Shown here: positions 15,323 to 24,649 of the stretch, one piece after another
How positions within the stretch are numbered: position 1 is the stretch's first letter
How the letters are laid out: each line of letters begins with the position of its first letter
Origin: Bacteroidaceae bacterium
GTDB taxonomy: Bacteria; Bacteroidota; Bacteroidia; Bacteroidales; Muribaculaceae
Length of the DNA stretch: 57,392 bases
Direction: 5' to 3'
Assembly (NCBI GenBank): GCA_021768245.1
Contig: JAETNO010000021.1
Span: 1-57,392, forward strand
Made by a program: the position numbers and the translations under genes
The notes under the pieces: generated by a model
The model's database searches: none
Told to the model about the DNA's origin: nothing
What the model saw: only the letters and a program-made list of their open reading frames with translations

Positions 15323-16711
15323 ATGCAAGAAGAATACTCCAAAAAATGGGATAAATGTTTAGAGATTATCCGTGACATTGTCCCTCCCGAACAATTCAAA
15401 TCATGGTTCAGCCCGCTGACATTCCTGCGGGTTGAGAATGACATTTTGACTATTTATTGCCCTACGGAGTTTTTTGCAGAGCAGTTGGAGGAGCGTTATA
15501 TAGGGGTGCTTGGCAAAACCTTGAAAAGGGTGTTCGGCCCTTCGATAAGGCTTATTTATGAATATCCTATCGTCGCCAACGACCCTTCGACACAAGTCGC
15601 TGTCGGCAGTGCCCATCCGAGCCCGGCCGTCAAGCCTATCCCCGGAGCCACTTCAAATCCGTTTAAGGAGGTAGTGGTGGAGGATATCGATTCTCAGCTT
15701 AATCCTGACTACACGTTTGAGAACTATTGTATAAGTCACAGCAATAAGGTGGCACGTTCTATTGGCGAGGCTATTGCCAACGACCCGAAGCTTCAGACAT
15801 TCAATCCTCTGTTTGTTTTTGGCCCGTGCGGAGTGGGGAAGACCCACCTCATTCAGGCAATCGGCATCCGCATCAAGGAGCGTAATCCTCGCGCAAGGGT
15901 GCTTTATATCACAGCACGTTTGTTTGAAAGCCAGTATACTGCAGCGGTGCAGCGCAGTAAGGTTAATGAATTCATCAATTTCTATCAGAGCATCGACACT
16001 CTTATTATAGATGATATTCAGGACTTCATTGGAAAGGATAAGACTCAGAAGACATTTTATCATATATTCAATCATCTCAAGCAGAACCATCGCCAGCTTA
16101 TAATGTCAAGTGACTGCTGCCCTTCGCAAATGGAGGGTATGCAGGACCGTCTTCTCTCGAGGTTTAAATCGGGAATGACCGCACAGCTTGAAAAGCCGGA
16201 TTTTGAACTGCGTCGCGACGTGCTCACCCAAAAAGCTCTCCGCGACGGTCTCCAGCTTCCATCTGAGGTAATGGATTTTATAGCGTCGAATGTCACTGAC
16301 AGCATACGTGAACTTGAAGGAGTGGTGGTGTCATTGCTGGCCCATGCTACTTTCCTTGACAAGGATATTTCGGTAGAGCTTGCGCGCAGGGTGCTGTCGA
16401 ACTCTGTGAAACTTAACAAGCGTACTGTCAACTTCGAGACAATCACGCGTCGTGTCAGTGAGTTCTATGACATCGAACCTGACCAGATTTTCACTAAATC
16501 ACGTAAGCGTGAAGTGTCGGATGCGCGCCAGATGGTGATGTATCTTGCAAAAAAACATACCAAAATGCCATTGAAGGCAATAGGAACGCGTCTTTCGCGT
16601 ACGCATGCCACTGTGCTCTATGCATGCCGCCTGATTGGAGAGCGGCTTGCTATCGAAAAGAAGTTGCAGGACGATATCGCTAAAATAGAGTCTGAGTTGC
16701 TTTCGGTCTGA
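15323..16711 (+). CDS. dnaA: Chromosomal replication initiator DnaA
   Basis: A 462-residue DnaA with all four regions: the N-terminal protein-interaction domain (WDKCLEIIRDIVPPEQFKSW), a short linker, the AAA+ ATPase with Walker A FGPCGVGKTH (about residue 167) and Walker B LIIDDIQDF, and the C-terminal DNA-binding domain with SRTHATVLYACR, the signature helix-turn-helix. It melts the origin and controls replication timing. It is a single-gene unit with its own promoter. A clear oriC (clustered DnaA boxes) is not visible beside it, as is common in Bacteroidota. Confidence 0.97.
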   Translation: MQEEYSKKWDKCLEIIRDIVPPEQFKSWFSPLTFLRVENDILTIYCPTEFFAEQLEERYIGVLGKTLKRVFGPSIRLIYEYPIVANDPSTQVAVGSAHPSPAVKPIPGATSNPFKEVVVEDIDSQLNPDYTFENYCISHSNKVARSIGEAIANDPKLQTFNPLFVFGPCGVGKTHLIQAIGIRIKERNPRARVLYITARLFESQYTAAVQRSKVNEFINFYQSIDTLIIDDIQDFIGKDKTQKTFYHIFNHLKQNHRQLIMSSDCCPSQMEGMQDRLLSRFKSGMTAQLEKPDFELRRDVLTQKALRDGLQLPSEVMDFIASNVTDSIRELEGVVVSLLAHATFLDKDISVELARRVLSNSVKLNKRTVNFETITRRVSEFYDIEPDQIFTKSRKREVSDARQMVMYLAKKHTKMPLKAIGTRLSRTHATVLYACRLIGERLAIEKKLQDDIAKIESELLSV

Positions 16712-16760
16712 CAAGTCAGGAGGTTGCAGATTATATGATATATCCCTCCCTTACCGAGTG

Positions 16761-17222
16761 TCAAAGCATGCTGTAAGGGGGGATTTCTTTTAGAAAGCTG
16801 AACTTGTGGCTTTCATTGTCGACTTTGCAGCAAAAGTGACTGAGCCCGTTTGAGACTGTAAGGTATTCCACTCCGAGCACGAGGTTGTAGCGACCTATCT
16901 GCTCAAATACCTGACGCGTTATCGCAATGGTAGGAGCCTTGTATTCCACTATCATTTTAGGGTGTAGTGCCGTGTCATAGACAACGGTATCGCATCTTTT
17001 TGATGTACCGTTAAGGTTTATCGAGACCTCGTTGGCCATTAGGCCTGCCGGATATCCGAGGCTCGTACGGAGATGCGCGGTGAAATTTTGTCTCACCCAT
17101 TCTTCCGGGGTTATTAGCAGCCATTTTTTCCGTAATGGGTCAAAAATCTCATCGCCACGGTTGCCGTGGCGCAGCCTGACATCCGCGATTGGAAGGTTGA
17201 GTGCGCACAATTTTGTTGCCAT
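16761..17222 (-). CDS. Solitary type I restriction HsdR N-terminal-domain protein
   Basis: A 153-residue protein matching the HSDR_N_2 domain: YDTALHPKMIVEYKAP holds the Asp...Glu-x-Lys of the PD-(D/E)xK nuclease fold, with WVRQNFTAHLRTSLGYP upstream. No helicase or methylase partner is nearby, so it is not part of a restriction system here. In Bacteroidota this single-domain protein is commonly found next to holA, as seen here (divergent). A role linked to DNA metabolism is inferred. The start at 17222 is preferred because the -7 element at 17238-17245 would overlap the longer form. Confidence 0.8.
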   Translation of the reverse strand: MATKLCALNLPIADVRLRHGNRGDEIFDPLRKKWLLITPEEWVRQNFTAHLRTSLGYPAGLMANEVSINLNGTSKRCDTVVYDTALHPKMIVEYKAPTIAITRQVFEQIGRYNLVLGVEYLTVSNGLSHFCCKVDNESHKFSFLKEIPPYSML

Positions 17223-17237
17223 CGTTGGAATTTTCGA

Positions 17238-17265
17238 CAAAGTTAAGCATTTCGTGCTGTAGCAA
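17238..17265 (-). promoter_or_regulatory. Promoter of the HsdR-domain gene
   Basis: Minus strand TTG (17263-17265), 17 bases, TAACTTTG (17238-17245). The -7 element is exact, the spacing short. The leader would be only about 12 bases. In the same gap the plus strand has TAAATTTG (17302-17309) as a candidate -7 for holA. Confidence 0.4.
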
Positions 17266-17356
17266 TCGCATGACTTTGTGGAATTCTTTGGCGTTTCATC
17301 CTAAATTTGTAAATTTACACATTGAAAACATCAATACGCATCTATCTTGGAACTAT

Positions 17357-18388
17357 ATGGCATCGGCTAATCCTTCATATCCGGAACTCAGGCGTCAGAT
17401 AGCGTCTCGCTCTTCGCTGTCGCCGGTCTATCTTCTTCATGGAGAGGAAGGGTATTACATCGACGAACTTGTGAAGGCTTTTGAGGAACTTGTTCCCGAG
17501 GAGGAGCGTGATTTCAACCTCTACATCCTCTATGCCCCGGAGAGCGGAGTGGAGACGGTGATGGATATATGCCACCGCTATCCCATGATGGCTGAGAGGC
17601 AGGTGGTGATAGTGAAAGAGGCGCAGGCAATCCGGGCAGACCAACTGAATAAACTACACAACTACGTGGCGCAGCCGAATCCTACAACTGTGCTTGTCAT
17701 TTCGTGTCGCGGTGCCCAGGCAAAGGGGAAAGAGCTGCTTGCGGCCGTGAAGAAGAACGGAGTTATATTTGAATCCAAGCGTCTTAGCGAACGTAATGTA
17801 CTTCCTGTCATTTCCGACCTTATAAAAGAGCGTAAATTGAATGTCGACGTAAAGGCTTTGTCAATGCTGCGTGATTATATCGGGACAGACCTTTCACGTC
17901 TTTACAATGAAATCGACAAGCTTGCCTTGATTCTCGGACCCGGAGCGATGATTACTCCCGAGGCTGTTGAGCGGAATATCGGAATTTCGAAGGATTATAA
18001 TAATTTTGAGCTGATTGACGCCGTCAATTCCCGCAATGCGGCAAAGACGTTTACAATCGTGGAATATTTCAGGAATAATCCTAAAAACAATCCGACGGTT
18101 ATGACTGTGTCGTCGCTGTTCAATCAGTTTTCAAACCTCCTTATATATCACTATACCCGCGATAAGACTCAAAGCGGATATATGGATGCATTGGGGCTAC
18201 GTTCGCCATGGGCCTTGAAAGGCTACGAAGTGGCGGCGCGCAACTACAATGTCCGTCAGACAATAGAGATAATATCGGCTATCCGTGAATTTGACACGCG
18301 CAGCAAGGGCATAGGCTCGCGGCAAAATGAATATGATCTCCTGAAAGATTTGATGTTCAGAATCCTGACAGCCCGTGGAATAATCTGA
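17357..18388 (+). CDS. holA: DNA polymerase III subunit delta
   Basis: A 343-residue clamp-loader delta subunit. Its N-terminus (LSPVYLLHGEEGYYIDELVK) is the degenerate P-loop start of the family, followed by VVIVKEAQAI, YVAQPNPTTVLVISCRG and a C-terminal helical collar domain with DYNNFELIDAVNSRN. Delta opens the sliding clamp in the clamp-loader complex. The start at 17357 gives this N-terminus and leaves room for the divergent promoters; the longer frame begins inside the HsdR-domain gene. Confidence 0.92.
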   Translation: MASANPSYPELRRQIASRSSLSPVYLLHGEEGYYIDELVKAFEELVPEEERDFNLYILYAPESGVETVMDICHRYPMMAERQVVIVKEAQAIRADQLNKLHNYVAQPNPTTVLVISCRGAQAKGKELLAAVKKNGVIFESKRLSERNVLPVISDLIKERKLNVDVKALSMLRDYIGTDLSRLYNEIDKLALILGPGAMITPEAVERNIGISKDYNNFELIDAVNSRNAAKTFTIVEYFRNNPKNNPTVMTVSSLFNQFSNLLIYHYTRDKTQSGYMDALGLRSPWALKGYEVAARNYNVRQTIEIISAIREFDTRSKGIGSRQNEYDLLKDLMFRILTARGII

Positions 18389-18411
18389 ATGGTATAATTT
18401 GGAGCCCAAAA

Positions 18412-18443
18412 TTTGGATATTAGCGCGTCGGATTGTAATTTTG
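18412..18443 (+). promoter_or_regulatory. Promoter of the Fur-family gene and purA
   Basis: TTTG (18412-18415), 20 bases, TAATTTTG (18436-18443): perfect. The -7 element ends only seven bases before the ATG, so the message is nearly leaderless. Confidence 0.72.
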
Positions 18444-18450
18444 TGAATTG

Positions 18451-18912
18451 ATGAACGAGGAAAAGCGAAAATCGGAAGCGGAGAGCCGCTTGCTTCATTA
18501 TCTTTCTCAGCATCACATGCGTTGCACTCCTGAACGCATGATGATTCTTGGCAAGGTGGTGGGATTCCGTAGCAGTTTCACCTCCTCATCCCTCCTTAGG
18601 TCACTCACTGACGACGGTTTCCATATAAGTCAGGCGACAGTCTACAATTCTTTGAGGCTGCTGGAGACTGCTGGCATTGTCAGGAAGCGTCTTGTCGAGG
18701 GAGGGATTGACACCTACGAGTATTCGTCGGGCGTTGACAATCACATTTCGCTCGTGTGTTCGCGTTGTGGCCGCTCTAAGGTGATAAAGGATGTGGAGAT
18801 TGTAAAGGCTCTTAATCTGCGGCGTTTTCCGTCTTTTGTCATGAATGGCTTTGACCTTTATATTCGTGGCCTGTGCTCCAAATGCAGGAGCGGAGGCCGT
18901 GTCAAAAAATAA
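18451..18912 (+). CDS. Fur-family transcriptional regulator
   Basis: A 153-residue metal-responsive regulator. The winged helix (residues about 15-85) contains the recognition segment ISQATVYNSLRLLETAGIV; the dimerisation domain has HISLVCSRCGRSK and CSKCRSG, two CxxC pairs that in Fur, Zur and PerR proteins hold structural zinc. Which metal it senses is not clear from these residues. The start at 18451 is an ATG; an in-frame TTG lies three bases upstream. It is 45 bases ahead of purA and probably co-transcribed. A Fur-type palindrome lies 3.5 kb away at 14959. Confidence 0.9.
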   Translation: MNEEKRKSEAESRLLHYLSQHHMRCTPERMMILGKVVGFRSSFTSSSLLRSLTDDGFHISQATVYNSLRLLETAGIVRKRLVEGGIDTYEYSSGVDNHISLVCSRCGRSKVIKDVEIVKALNLRRFPSFVMNGFDLYIRGLCSKCRSGGRVKK

Positions 18913-18957
18913 AAGAAGAATTCACAGTTTTAACGTAAATATATAGAACTCAGTAAA

Positions 18958-20232
18958 ATGAAAGTTGATGTGCTTCTCGGCCTCCAGTGGGGCGACGAGG
19001 GAAAAGGTAAAGTGGTTGACGTGCTCACGCCGCGTTACGACGCTGTGGCCCGTTTTCAGGGGGGGCCCAATGCGGGCCATACTCTTGAATTCGAAGGCAA
19101 GAAATATGTGCTCCGTTCAATCCCTTCCGGCATTTTCCAGCATGGCCAGATCAATATAATAGGCAATGGCGTTGTCCTTGACCCCGTGCTTTTCAAGCAG
19201 GAGGCCGAAGAACTTGAGAAGAGTGGGGTAGACCTTCGCTCGATACTGAAGATTTCCAAGAAGGTGCATCTTATCACTCCTACCCACCGTCTGCTCGATG
19301 CCGCAAACGAGAAGGCGAAGGGCGGAAAGAAGATTGGCACCACCGGAAAGGGAATCGGTCCGACATACACCGATAAGATTTCGCGAAACGGTCTCCGCCT
19401 TGGTGACGTGTTCCATAATTTCAAGGAAAAATATTCAGCGCTCCGCCAGCGTCATTTAGACCAGCTTGCCGCACTCGGTGCTACTCCTGATAACTTCGAC
19501 CAGCTTGAAGAGACATGGATGGATGCGATAGTCTATCTTAAAGGCTTCGGAATCGTGGATTCGGAATTCCTGATTAACCAGCTGCTTAATGAGGGCAAGA
19601 GTGTGCTATGTGAAGGAGCCCAGGGAACCCTTCTTGATATTGATTTCGGTTCATATCCTTTTGTGACTTCATCAAATACAATCAGTGCCGGTGCATGTTC
19701 CGGACTTGGCGTGGCTCCAAATAAGATTGGTGAAGTGTTCGGTATATTTAAAGCCTACTGCACGCGAGTGGGAAGCGGACCTTTCCCCACTGAACTTTTC
19801 GATGCTGTCGGAAAGCGTATCCGAGACCTGGGCCATGAATATGGAGCTGTGACGGGGCGTGAACGTCGTTGCGGTTGGATTGATCTCGTTGCTCTCCGTT
19901 ATGCAATTATGCTCAACGGCGTGACACAGCTTATAATGATGAAGAGCGATGTGCTCGACGATTTCGATGAAATCAAGGTTTGTGTCGCTTATAGGATAAA
20001 CGGAGTGGAGACTTCACAGTTCCCATTCTCGATTGACGAAAGCATAGAGCCGGTATATGTAACCCTTCCCGGATGGAAGACCGATATGACAAAGATGCAG
20101 AGCGAGGATGAATTCCCCGTTCAGTTCAAGGATTATATAAGCTTCCTTGAAAAAGAACTCGCAACTCCCATCACTATAGTGTCAATTGGTCCTGACCGTA
20201 AGCAGACAATCATTCGCGACAAGAAGGCATAA
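18958..20232 (+). CDS. purA: Adenylosuccinate synthetase
   Basis: A 424-residue GTP-dependent enzyme that joins IMP and aspartate, the first committed step to AMP. Diagnostic segments are LGLQWGDEGKGK (GTP loop), FQGGPNAGHTL, GTTGKGIGPTYTDK, EGAQGTLLDIDFGSYPFVT and GAVTGRERRCGW. Full length and uninterrupted. It follows the Fur-family gene and precedes DUF1015 by 46 bases in the same direction. Confidence 0.97.
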   Translation: MKVDVLLGLQWGDEGKGKVVDVLTPRYDAVARFQGGPNAGHTLEFEGKKYVLRSIPSGIFQHGQINIIGNGVVLDPVLFKQEAEELEKSGVDLRSILKISKKVHLITPTHRLLDAANEKAKGGKKIGTTGKGIGPTYTDKISRNGLRLGDVFHNFKEKYSALRQRHLDQLAALGATPDNFDQLEETWMDAIVYLKGFGIVDSEFLINQLLNEGKSVLCEGAQGTLLDIDFGSYPFVTSSNTISAGACSGLGVAPNKIGEVFGIFKAYCTRVGSGPFPTELFDAVGKRIRDLGHEYGAVTGRERRCGWIDLVALRYAIMLNGVTQLIMMKSDVLDDFDEIKVCVAYRINGVETSQFPFSIDESIEPVYVTLPGWKTDMTKMQSEDEFPVQFKDYISFLEKELATPITIVSIGPDRKQTIIRDKKA

Positions 20233-20278
20233 GCCTTCCTGTCGCTATAAAAACACTTAAAACCTAAATCTAAAATCC

Positions 20279-21523
20279 ATGGCTAAAGTAAAACCGTTTA
20301 AAGGCATCCGTCCTCCGCGTGAGATGGTCACGCAAGTTGCGTCGCGTCCCTATGATGTACTGAATTCAGAGGAAGCCCGCCGTGAGGCCGAAGGGAATCC
20401 GAGTTCCCTGTATCATATCATAAAACCGGAGATTGATTTTGCCCCGGGCACTGACGAGCATGATCCGAAGGTCTATGGCAAGGCCGTTGAAAATTTCAAG
20501 GCTTTCCGTGATAGTGGATGGCTGGTTCAGGACGATAAGGAGCATTATTATATATATGCCCAGACGATGGACGGTCGTACTCAATATGGCATCGTGGTTG
20601 CGGCCAACGTGGCTGATTACATGGAAGGACGCATAAAAAAACATGAACTGACCCGACGCGATAAGGAAGAAGACCGTATGAAGCATGTGCGTGTCAACAA
20701 TGCCAACATCGAACCGGTCTTTTTCGCGTTTCCTGACAACGCTCCTCTTCAGGACATAATCGACGCTGTCACGGCTGGAGAGCCTGAATATGATTTTGTG
20801 GCGCCCGACGGGTTCGGACATCATTTCTGGGTTGTCGACAAGCCGGAAATGATTGAGGCCATAACTGCGGAGTTTGCCAAGATTCCCTATCTTTATATAG
20901 CCGACGGCCATCACCGTTCGGCAGCAGCCGCTCTTGTCGGTCACGAAAAGGCTCTCGCAAATCCGGCCCATACAGGAGATGAGGAGTATAACTATTTCCT
21001 TGCTGTGGCTTTCCCTGCTTCACATCTGAATATCATTGACTATAACCGTGTTGTCAGAGACCTTAATGGGCTTAGCCCTGAACTGTTCCTGGATAAACTT
21101 CGTGAGAATTTTATTGTCGAGGAGAAAGGTGATGATGAGTATCGTCCTGTCGCTCTCCACAATTTCTCGCTTTATCTTGGCGGTAAATGGTATTCATTGA
21201 CGGCGAAGCCGGGTACATATAATGACAATGACCCTATCGGTGTGCTTGATGTGACTATTTCGAGTGACCTTATCCTCCGTGATATTCTTGGGATTACCGA
21301 CCTCCGTAGCGATAAGCGCATCGATTTTGTAGGCGGTATCCGTGGCCTCGGTGAGCTAAAGCGTAGGGTGGATGATGGCGAGATGGCTGTTGCCTTGGCC
21401 TTATATCCTGTTTCTATGAAACAATTGATGGATATAGCCGATTCAGGTAATATAATGCCACCGAAAACCACCTGGTTTGAGCCGAAGCTCCGTTCCGGAC
21501 TTGTAATTCACGAACTGCAGTGA
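20279..21523 (+). CDS. DUF1015 family protein
   Basis: A 414-residue protein of the DUF1015 family, recognised by KPFKGIRPPREM and SRPYDVLNSEEARREA at the start and YIADGHHRSAAAALVG in the middle. The latter resembles the ParB/sulfiredoxin-type nucleotide-binding motif seen in free serine kinases, so a small-molecule kinase activity has been suggested for the wider fold; the exact reaction here is unknown. It probably shares a transcript with purA and ends at a strong terminator (21572-21610). Confidence 0.88.
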   Translation: MAKVKPFKGIRPPREMVTQVASRPYDVLNSEEARREAEGNPSSLYHIIKPEIDFAPGTDEHDPKVYGKAVENFKAFRDSGWLVQDDKEHYYIYAQTMDGRTQYGIVVAANVADYMEGRIKKHELTRRDKEEDRMKHVRVNNANIEPVFFAFPDNAPLQDIIDAVTAGEPEYDFVAPDGFGHHFWVVDKPEMIEAITAEFAKIPYLYIADGHHRSAAAALVGHEKALANPAHTGDEEYNYFLAVAFPASHLNIIDYNRVVRDLNGLSPELFLDKLRENFIVEEKGDDEYRPVALHNFSLYLGGKWYSLTAKPGTYNDNDPIGVLDVTISSDLILRDILGITDLRSDKRIDFVGGIRGLGELKRRVDDGEMAVALALYPVSMKQLMDIADSGNIMPPKTTWFEPKLRSGLVIHELQ

Positions 21524-21571
21524 TTCCTTTGATGAATCAATAACTGCAGTCGCTTATTGAGCACTGAAATC

Positions 21572-21610
21572 AAAAATCTCACGATGCCGTCGCGGCGTCG
21601 TGAGATTTTT
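21572..21610 (+). terminator. Strong terminator after the DUF1015 gene
   Basis: An 18-base-pair stem (21572-21589 with 21593-21610, one G-T pair, three-base loop) that begins AAAAATCTCACGA and ends in a T-rich run. It separates the purA unit from the convergent NlpC/P60 gene and can serve both strands. Confidence 0.85.
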
Positions 21611-21649
21611 CTTTCTATCTATGTCTGATGTATGAAATGTATCCGATAT

Positions 21650-22285
21650 CTATGCTTTGGGCTCCGCGCCTACAATGCGCTTTGCTCCTATATATCGTTT
21701 TGAATAGTATCCTCCGTCAGGAAATTTCTGATAAGTCACCCCCTTTGATGTGGATGCGTGGATAAAGGTGCAGCTTCCGTCACTGTTGACATCGACAACC
21801 ATAGCTACATGCCCTACAGCTCCGCGTCCGCTTCTTCCTGAGAAGAACAGTAAGTCGCCGGGGCGTAGGTCGTCGCGGTCAACTCGTACGCCTTCTGCAT
21901 ATTGTGAACGGGAAGAGCGACTTAGATTAAAGCCGAAATTCTTGAAGACGAATCCGACGAATCCGGAGCAGTCAAAGGCTTTAGGCCCTGAGGCCCCACG
22001 ACGGTAACGGGTGCCAAGATATTTAGAGGCGAAATCTGTCATTTTCCCGATAAGTTCTCCCTGTTCGTTATCGGAGTTTTCGTCGGTTATATCGATATTG
22101 GCAAATGGAGAGAATTCGCGGACGGAGGCGAAAGCATTGTCGGCGAGACCTGCTACAGCGTCGAATGACTCGACGTGTGCGGCGGGTAGCTTGAAGGGAG
22201 TAGGGTTGTTCTCTGCCTTTGCGCCTGTTCCAAGCATGATTGGAAGCATGAATGTGGCGAGTGCCGACGAGATTATTCTATTCAT
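21650..22285 (-). CDS. NlpC/P60 peptidoglycan hydrolase
   Basis: A 211-residue secreted protein: signal peptide (MNRIISSALATFMLPIMLG), a linker of about 65 residues, then the NlpC/P60 cysteine-peptidase domain. The catalytic Cys lies in FDCSGFVGFVF, the His in GAVGHVAMVVD and the third residue in FIHASTSKG. Such enzymes cleave peptide stems of peptidoglycan in the periplasm. The start at 22285 is supported by the signal peptide and by the promoter at 22351-22382, which lies inside the longer frame. Confidence 0.93.
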   Translation of the reverse strand: MNRIISSALATFMLPIMLGTGAKAENNPTPFKLPAAHVESFDAVAGLADNAFASVREFSPFANIDITDENSDNEQGELIGKMTDFASKYLGTRYRRGASGPKAFDCSGFVGFVFKNFGFNLSRSSRSQYAEGVRVDRDDLRPGDLLFFSGRSGRGAVGHVAMVVDVNSDGSCTFIHASTSKGVTYQKFPDGGYYSKRYIGAKRIVGAEPKA

Positions 22286-22350
22286 TGTCTGTTGATGATT
22301 CTTAATTCCGATTTGTAAGGTTAAGCTTTGCTTTTTCCTTAATTGCAATG

Positions 22351-22382
22351 CAAAATTAGTTAATTCCAGCCATAATGGCAAA
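22351..22382 (-). promoter_or_regulatory. Promoter of the NlpC/P60 gene
   Basis: Minus strand TTTG (22379-22382), 20 bases, TAATTTTG (22351-22358), a perfect match with a leader of about 60 bases. Confidence 0.75.
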
Positions 22383-22747
22383 CTGCAATTAATTGACTTA
22401 TCGTATATTGGCCTAAATTCAAGTTTTACTAAGATAATGAAACAGAATTTAGCAATAAAAGCCTAAATGTTAACGATTGTGGCTATTTTAGTTGTTATGT
22501 ATACAATATTTAACTGATTTTAACCACTTACTTGCGGTTTATATTAAATATTATGTGCTGATATCACCTTATATATGTGCAGTTTGCATTTATATGTTAA
22601 ACAGTTTTCATTTGCAAACATATATAATAGCTGAATAATCAGCAAAATGCGCATAATATCCGCTTATGTGCAATTTACAATAATTTAAATAATTTAACAA
22701 TATTGCGGGCGTGCAAATATTTTGCCATGATTGTGGAAGAGATATAC
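22383..22747. other. AT-rich intergenic region between NlpC/P60 and pfp
   Basis: No gene is supported here. It contains a short inverted repeat (GTTTGCA / TGCAAAC, near 22580-22620) and another (TGCGCATAA with TTATGTGCA, near 22647-22671). An 82-codon minus-strand frame (22608-22856) overlaps the pfp promoter and looks like chance. Confidence 0.4.
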
Positions 22748-22778
22748 TTGATTTTTTCCAAAATAATTGCGAACTTTG
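22748..22778 (+). promoter_or_regulatory. Promoter of pfp
   Basis: TTG (22748-22750), 20 bases, GAACTTTG (22771-22778), one base off consensus; the leader is about 90 bases. Confidence 0.5.
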
Positions 22779-22872
22779 CCATGGATATAACCGGTACTGA
22801 TTGACGTCGTTCTCTTCTCCGCCAAAGCCGCTGATATTAAGAATATAATCATACAATAATATATTATTACAG

Positions 22873-24528
22873 ATGAAAAAAAGTGCTTTGCAACAGGCCC
22901 GTGCGGCTTATAAGCCCCAGTTACCCATTGTGCTCACCGGCGGTGTGAGAGTGGTTGAGGGGCAGCCTACACAGTCGGCCGACAACCAGGAAGAAATCAA
23001 GAAGCTTTTCCCAAACACCTACGGTCTCCCCGAATTGCGTTTCGAGAAGGCTCCAGCAAATGAATCGGCTGAGCCAATCAATGTCGGAGTGATTCTTTCC
23101 GGCGGTCAGGCTCCAGGTGGACACAATGTGATAAGCGGCCTTTTTGACGGAATCAAGAGCATTAACCGCAATAGCCGTCTCTATGGTTTTCTCATGGGAC
23201 CTGGTGGCCTTGTTGACCATAAGTACAAGGAATTGACTGCCGATATCATCGATGAGTACCGTAACACCGGCGGTTTCGATATCATTGGTTCAGGCCGTAC
23301 GAAACTTGAGACCAAGGAGCAGTTCGACAAGGGTCTCGAAATCCTTCGTGAACTCAACATCAAGGCGCTTGTGATTATCGGCGGTGACGACTCTAACACC
23401 AATGCAGCGATTCTCGCTGAATATTATAAGGCTATCGGTGCTGGCGTGCAGGTGATTGGTGTTCCCAAGACTATTGACGGTGACCTCAAGAATAATGTGA
23501 TTGAGACCTCATTCGGCTTTGACACCGCTACTAAGGTTTACTCCGAAGTGATAGGAAATATCCAGCGCGACTGCAATTCTGCAAAGAAATATTGGCATTT
23601 CATCAAGCTCATGGGTCGCTCGGCTTCTCATATTGCTCTTGAATGTGCGCTCCAGTGCCAGCCTAATATGTGTATCATCTCCGAGGAGGTTGAGGCAAAG
23701 AACATGACCCTCGCACAGGTGGTAGATGATATAGTCGATGCAGTTGTGGCCCGTTCGAAAGAAGGTAATAATTATGGTGTAGTGCTCATCCCTGAGGGCC
23801 TTATCGAGTTTATCCCTGCTGTAAAGGCTCTTATAGCCGAACTCAACGACCTCCTTGCCGCCAAGGCTGATGAGTTTGCCGCTCTTGAGCCGGAGCAGCA
23901 GCGTGGATGGGTGATTTCACAGCTTAGCGAGGCTAATGCCAGAACTTATGAATCACTTCCTCATGGAGTGGCGCGTCAGTTGACCCTTGACCGTGACCCG
24001 CACGGTAATGTTCAGGTGTCGCTCATCGAGACAGAGAAACTCCTTTCAGAAATGGTTGGCAAACGTCTTGAACAGCTTGCCGCTGAAGGAAAATATTCCG
24101 GCAAGTATGCCACAATGCATCACTTTTTCGGTTACGAGGGACGTTGCGCCGATCCTTCAAACTTTGACGCCAACTATTGCTATGCACTCGGCTTCACTGC
24201 CGCATGCCTTATCGCTGCCGGCAAGACGGGTTATATGTCGAGTCTCCGCAATTTGACCTTCGCGCCCGTCAACTGGGTTGCAGGCGGTATACCTATCACT
24301 ATGATGATGAACATGGAACGTCGTCATGGCGAGATGAAACCTGTTATCCGCAAGGCTCTTGTTGAACTTGACGGTGCTCCTTTCCTCAAATTCGCCAAGG
24401 AGCGTGAGCAGTGGAAGTACAACACTTGCTACACATATCCCGGTCCTATCCAGTATTTCGGCCCGGTAGAAGTGTGTGACCAGCCTTCGCTGACCCTTGT
24501 CTACGAACAGAAGCGCCGCAAATATTGA
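22873..24528 (+). CDS. pfp: Pyrophosphate-dependent 6-phosphofructokinase
   Basis: A 551-residue long-form PPi-PFK, which phosphorylates fructose 6-phosphate with pyrophosphate, reversibly. VILSGGQAPGGHNVISG is the N-terminal loop; ALVIIGGDDSNTNAAIL with the Asp pair after GG marks the PPi-using type (ATP enzymes carry Gly there); VPKTIDGDLKN is the catalytic motif, and MGRSASHIALECAL binds the sugar phosphate. Length fits the long PFP class. It is a single-gene unit between the promoter at 22748 and the terminator at 24586, and indicates PPi-saving glycolysis. Confidence 0.95.
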   Translation: MKKSALQQARAAYKPQLPIVLTGGVRVVEGQPTQSADNQEEIKKLFPNTYGLPELRFEKAPANESAEPINVGVILSGGQAPGGHNVISGLFDGIKSINRNSRLYGFLMGPGGLVDHKYKELTADIIDEYRNTGGFDIIGSGRTKLETKEQFDKGLEILRELNIKALVIIGGDDSNTNAAILAEYYKAIGAGVQVIGVPKTIDGDLKNNVIETSFGFDTATKVYSEVIGNIQRDCNSAKKYWHFIKLMGRSASHIALECALQCQPNMCIISEEVEAKNMTLAQVVDDIVDAVVARSKEGNNYGVVLIPEGLIEFIPAVKALIAELNDLLAAKADEFAALEPEQQRGWVISQLSEANARTYESLPHGVARQLTLDRDPHGNVQVSLIETEKLLSEMVGKRLEQLAAEGKYSGKYATMHHFFGYEGRCADPSNFDANYCYALGFTAACLIAAGKTGYMSSLRNLTFAPVNWVAGGIPITMMMNMERRHGEMKPVIRKALVELDGAPFLKFAKEREQWKYNTCYTYPGPIQYFGPVEVCDQPSLTLVYEQKRRKY

Positions 24529-24585
24529 TTCTTCTGACATCTGTTTTTGTCGGCTACCGATATAGACAGTTTGTTATAAAATAAG

Positions 24586-24631
24586 AACAATTCCCTTCCA
24601 CCATTTTCGAAATGGACAGAAGGGAATTGTT
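24586..24631. terminator. Bidirectional terminator between pfp and susD
   Basis: AACAATTCCCTTC (24586-24598) pairs with GAAGGGAATTGTT (24619-24631), with an inner CCATTT/AAATGG helix; a T run follows on the plus strand. Confidence 0.8.
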
Positions 24632-24649
24632 TTTTGATTGTTTTCCGGA

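Noticed and set aside
16761..17222. Type I restriction-modification system
   Set aside because: Only the HsdR N-terminal domain is present; no methylase, specificity or helicase genes are nearby.
22608..22856. 82-codon minus-strand open frame upstream of pfp
   Set aside because: It covers the pfp promoter, is rich in Tyr, Ile and Cys from AT-rich DNA, and has no recognisable motif.
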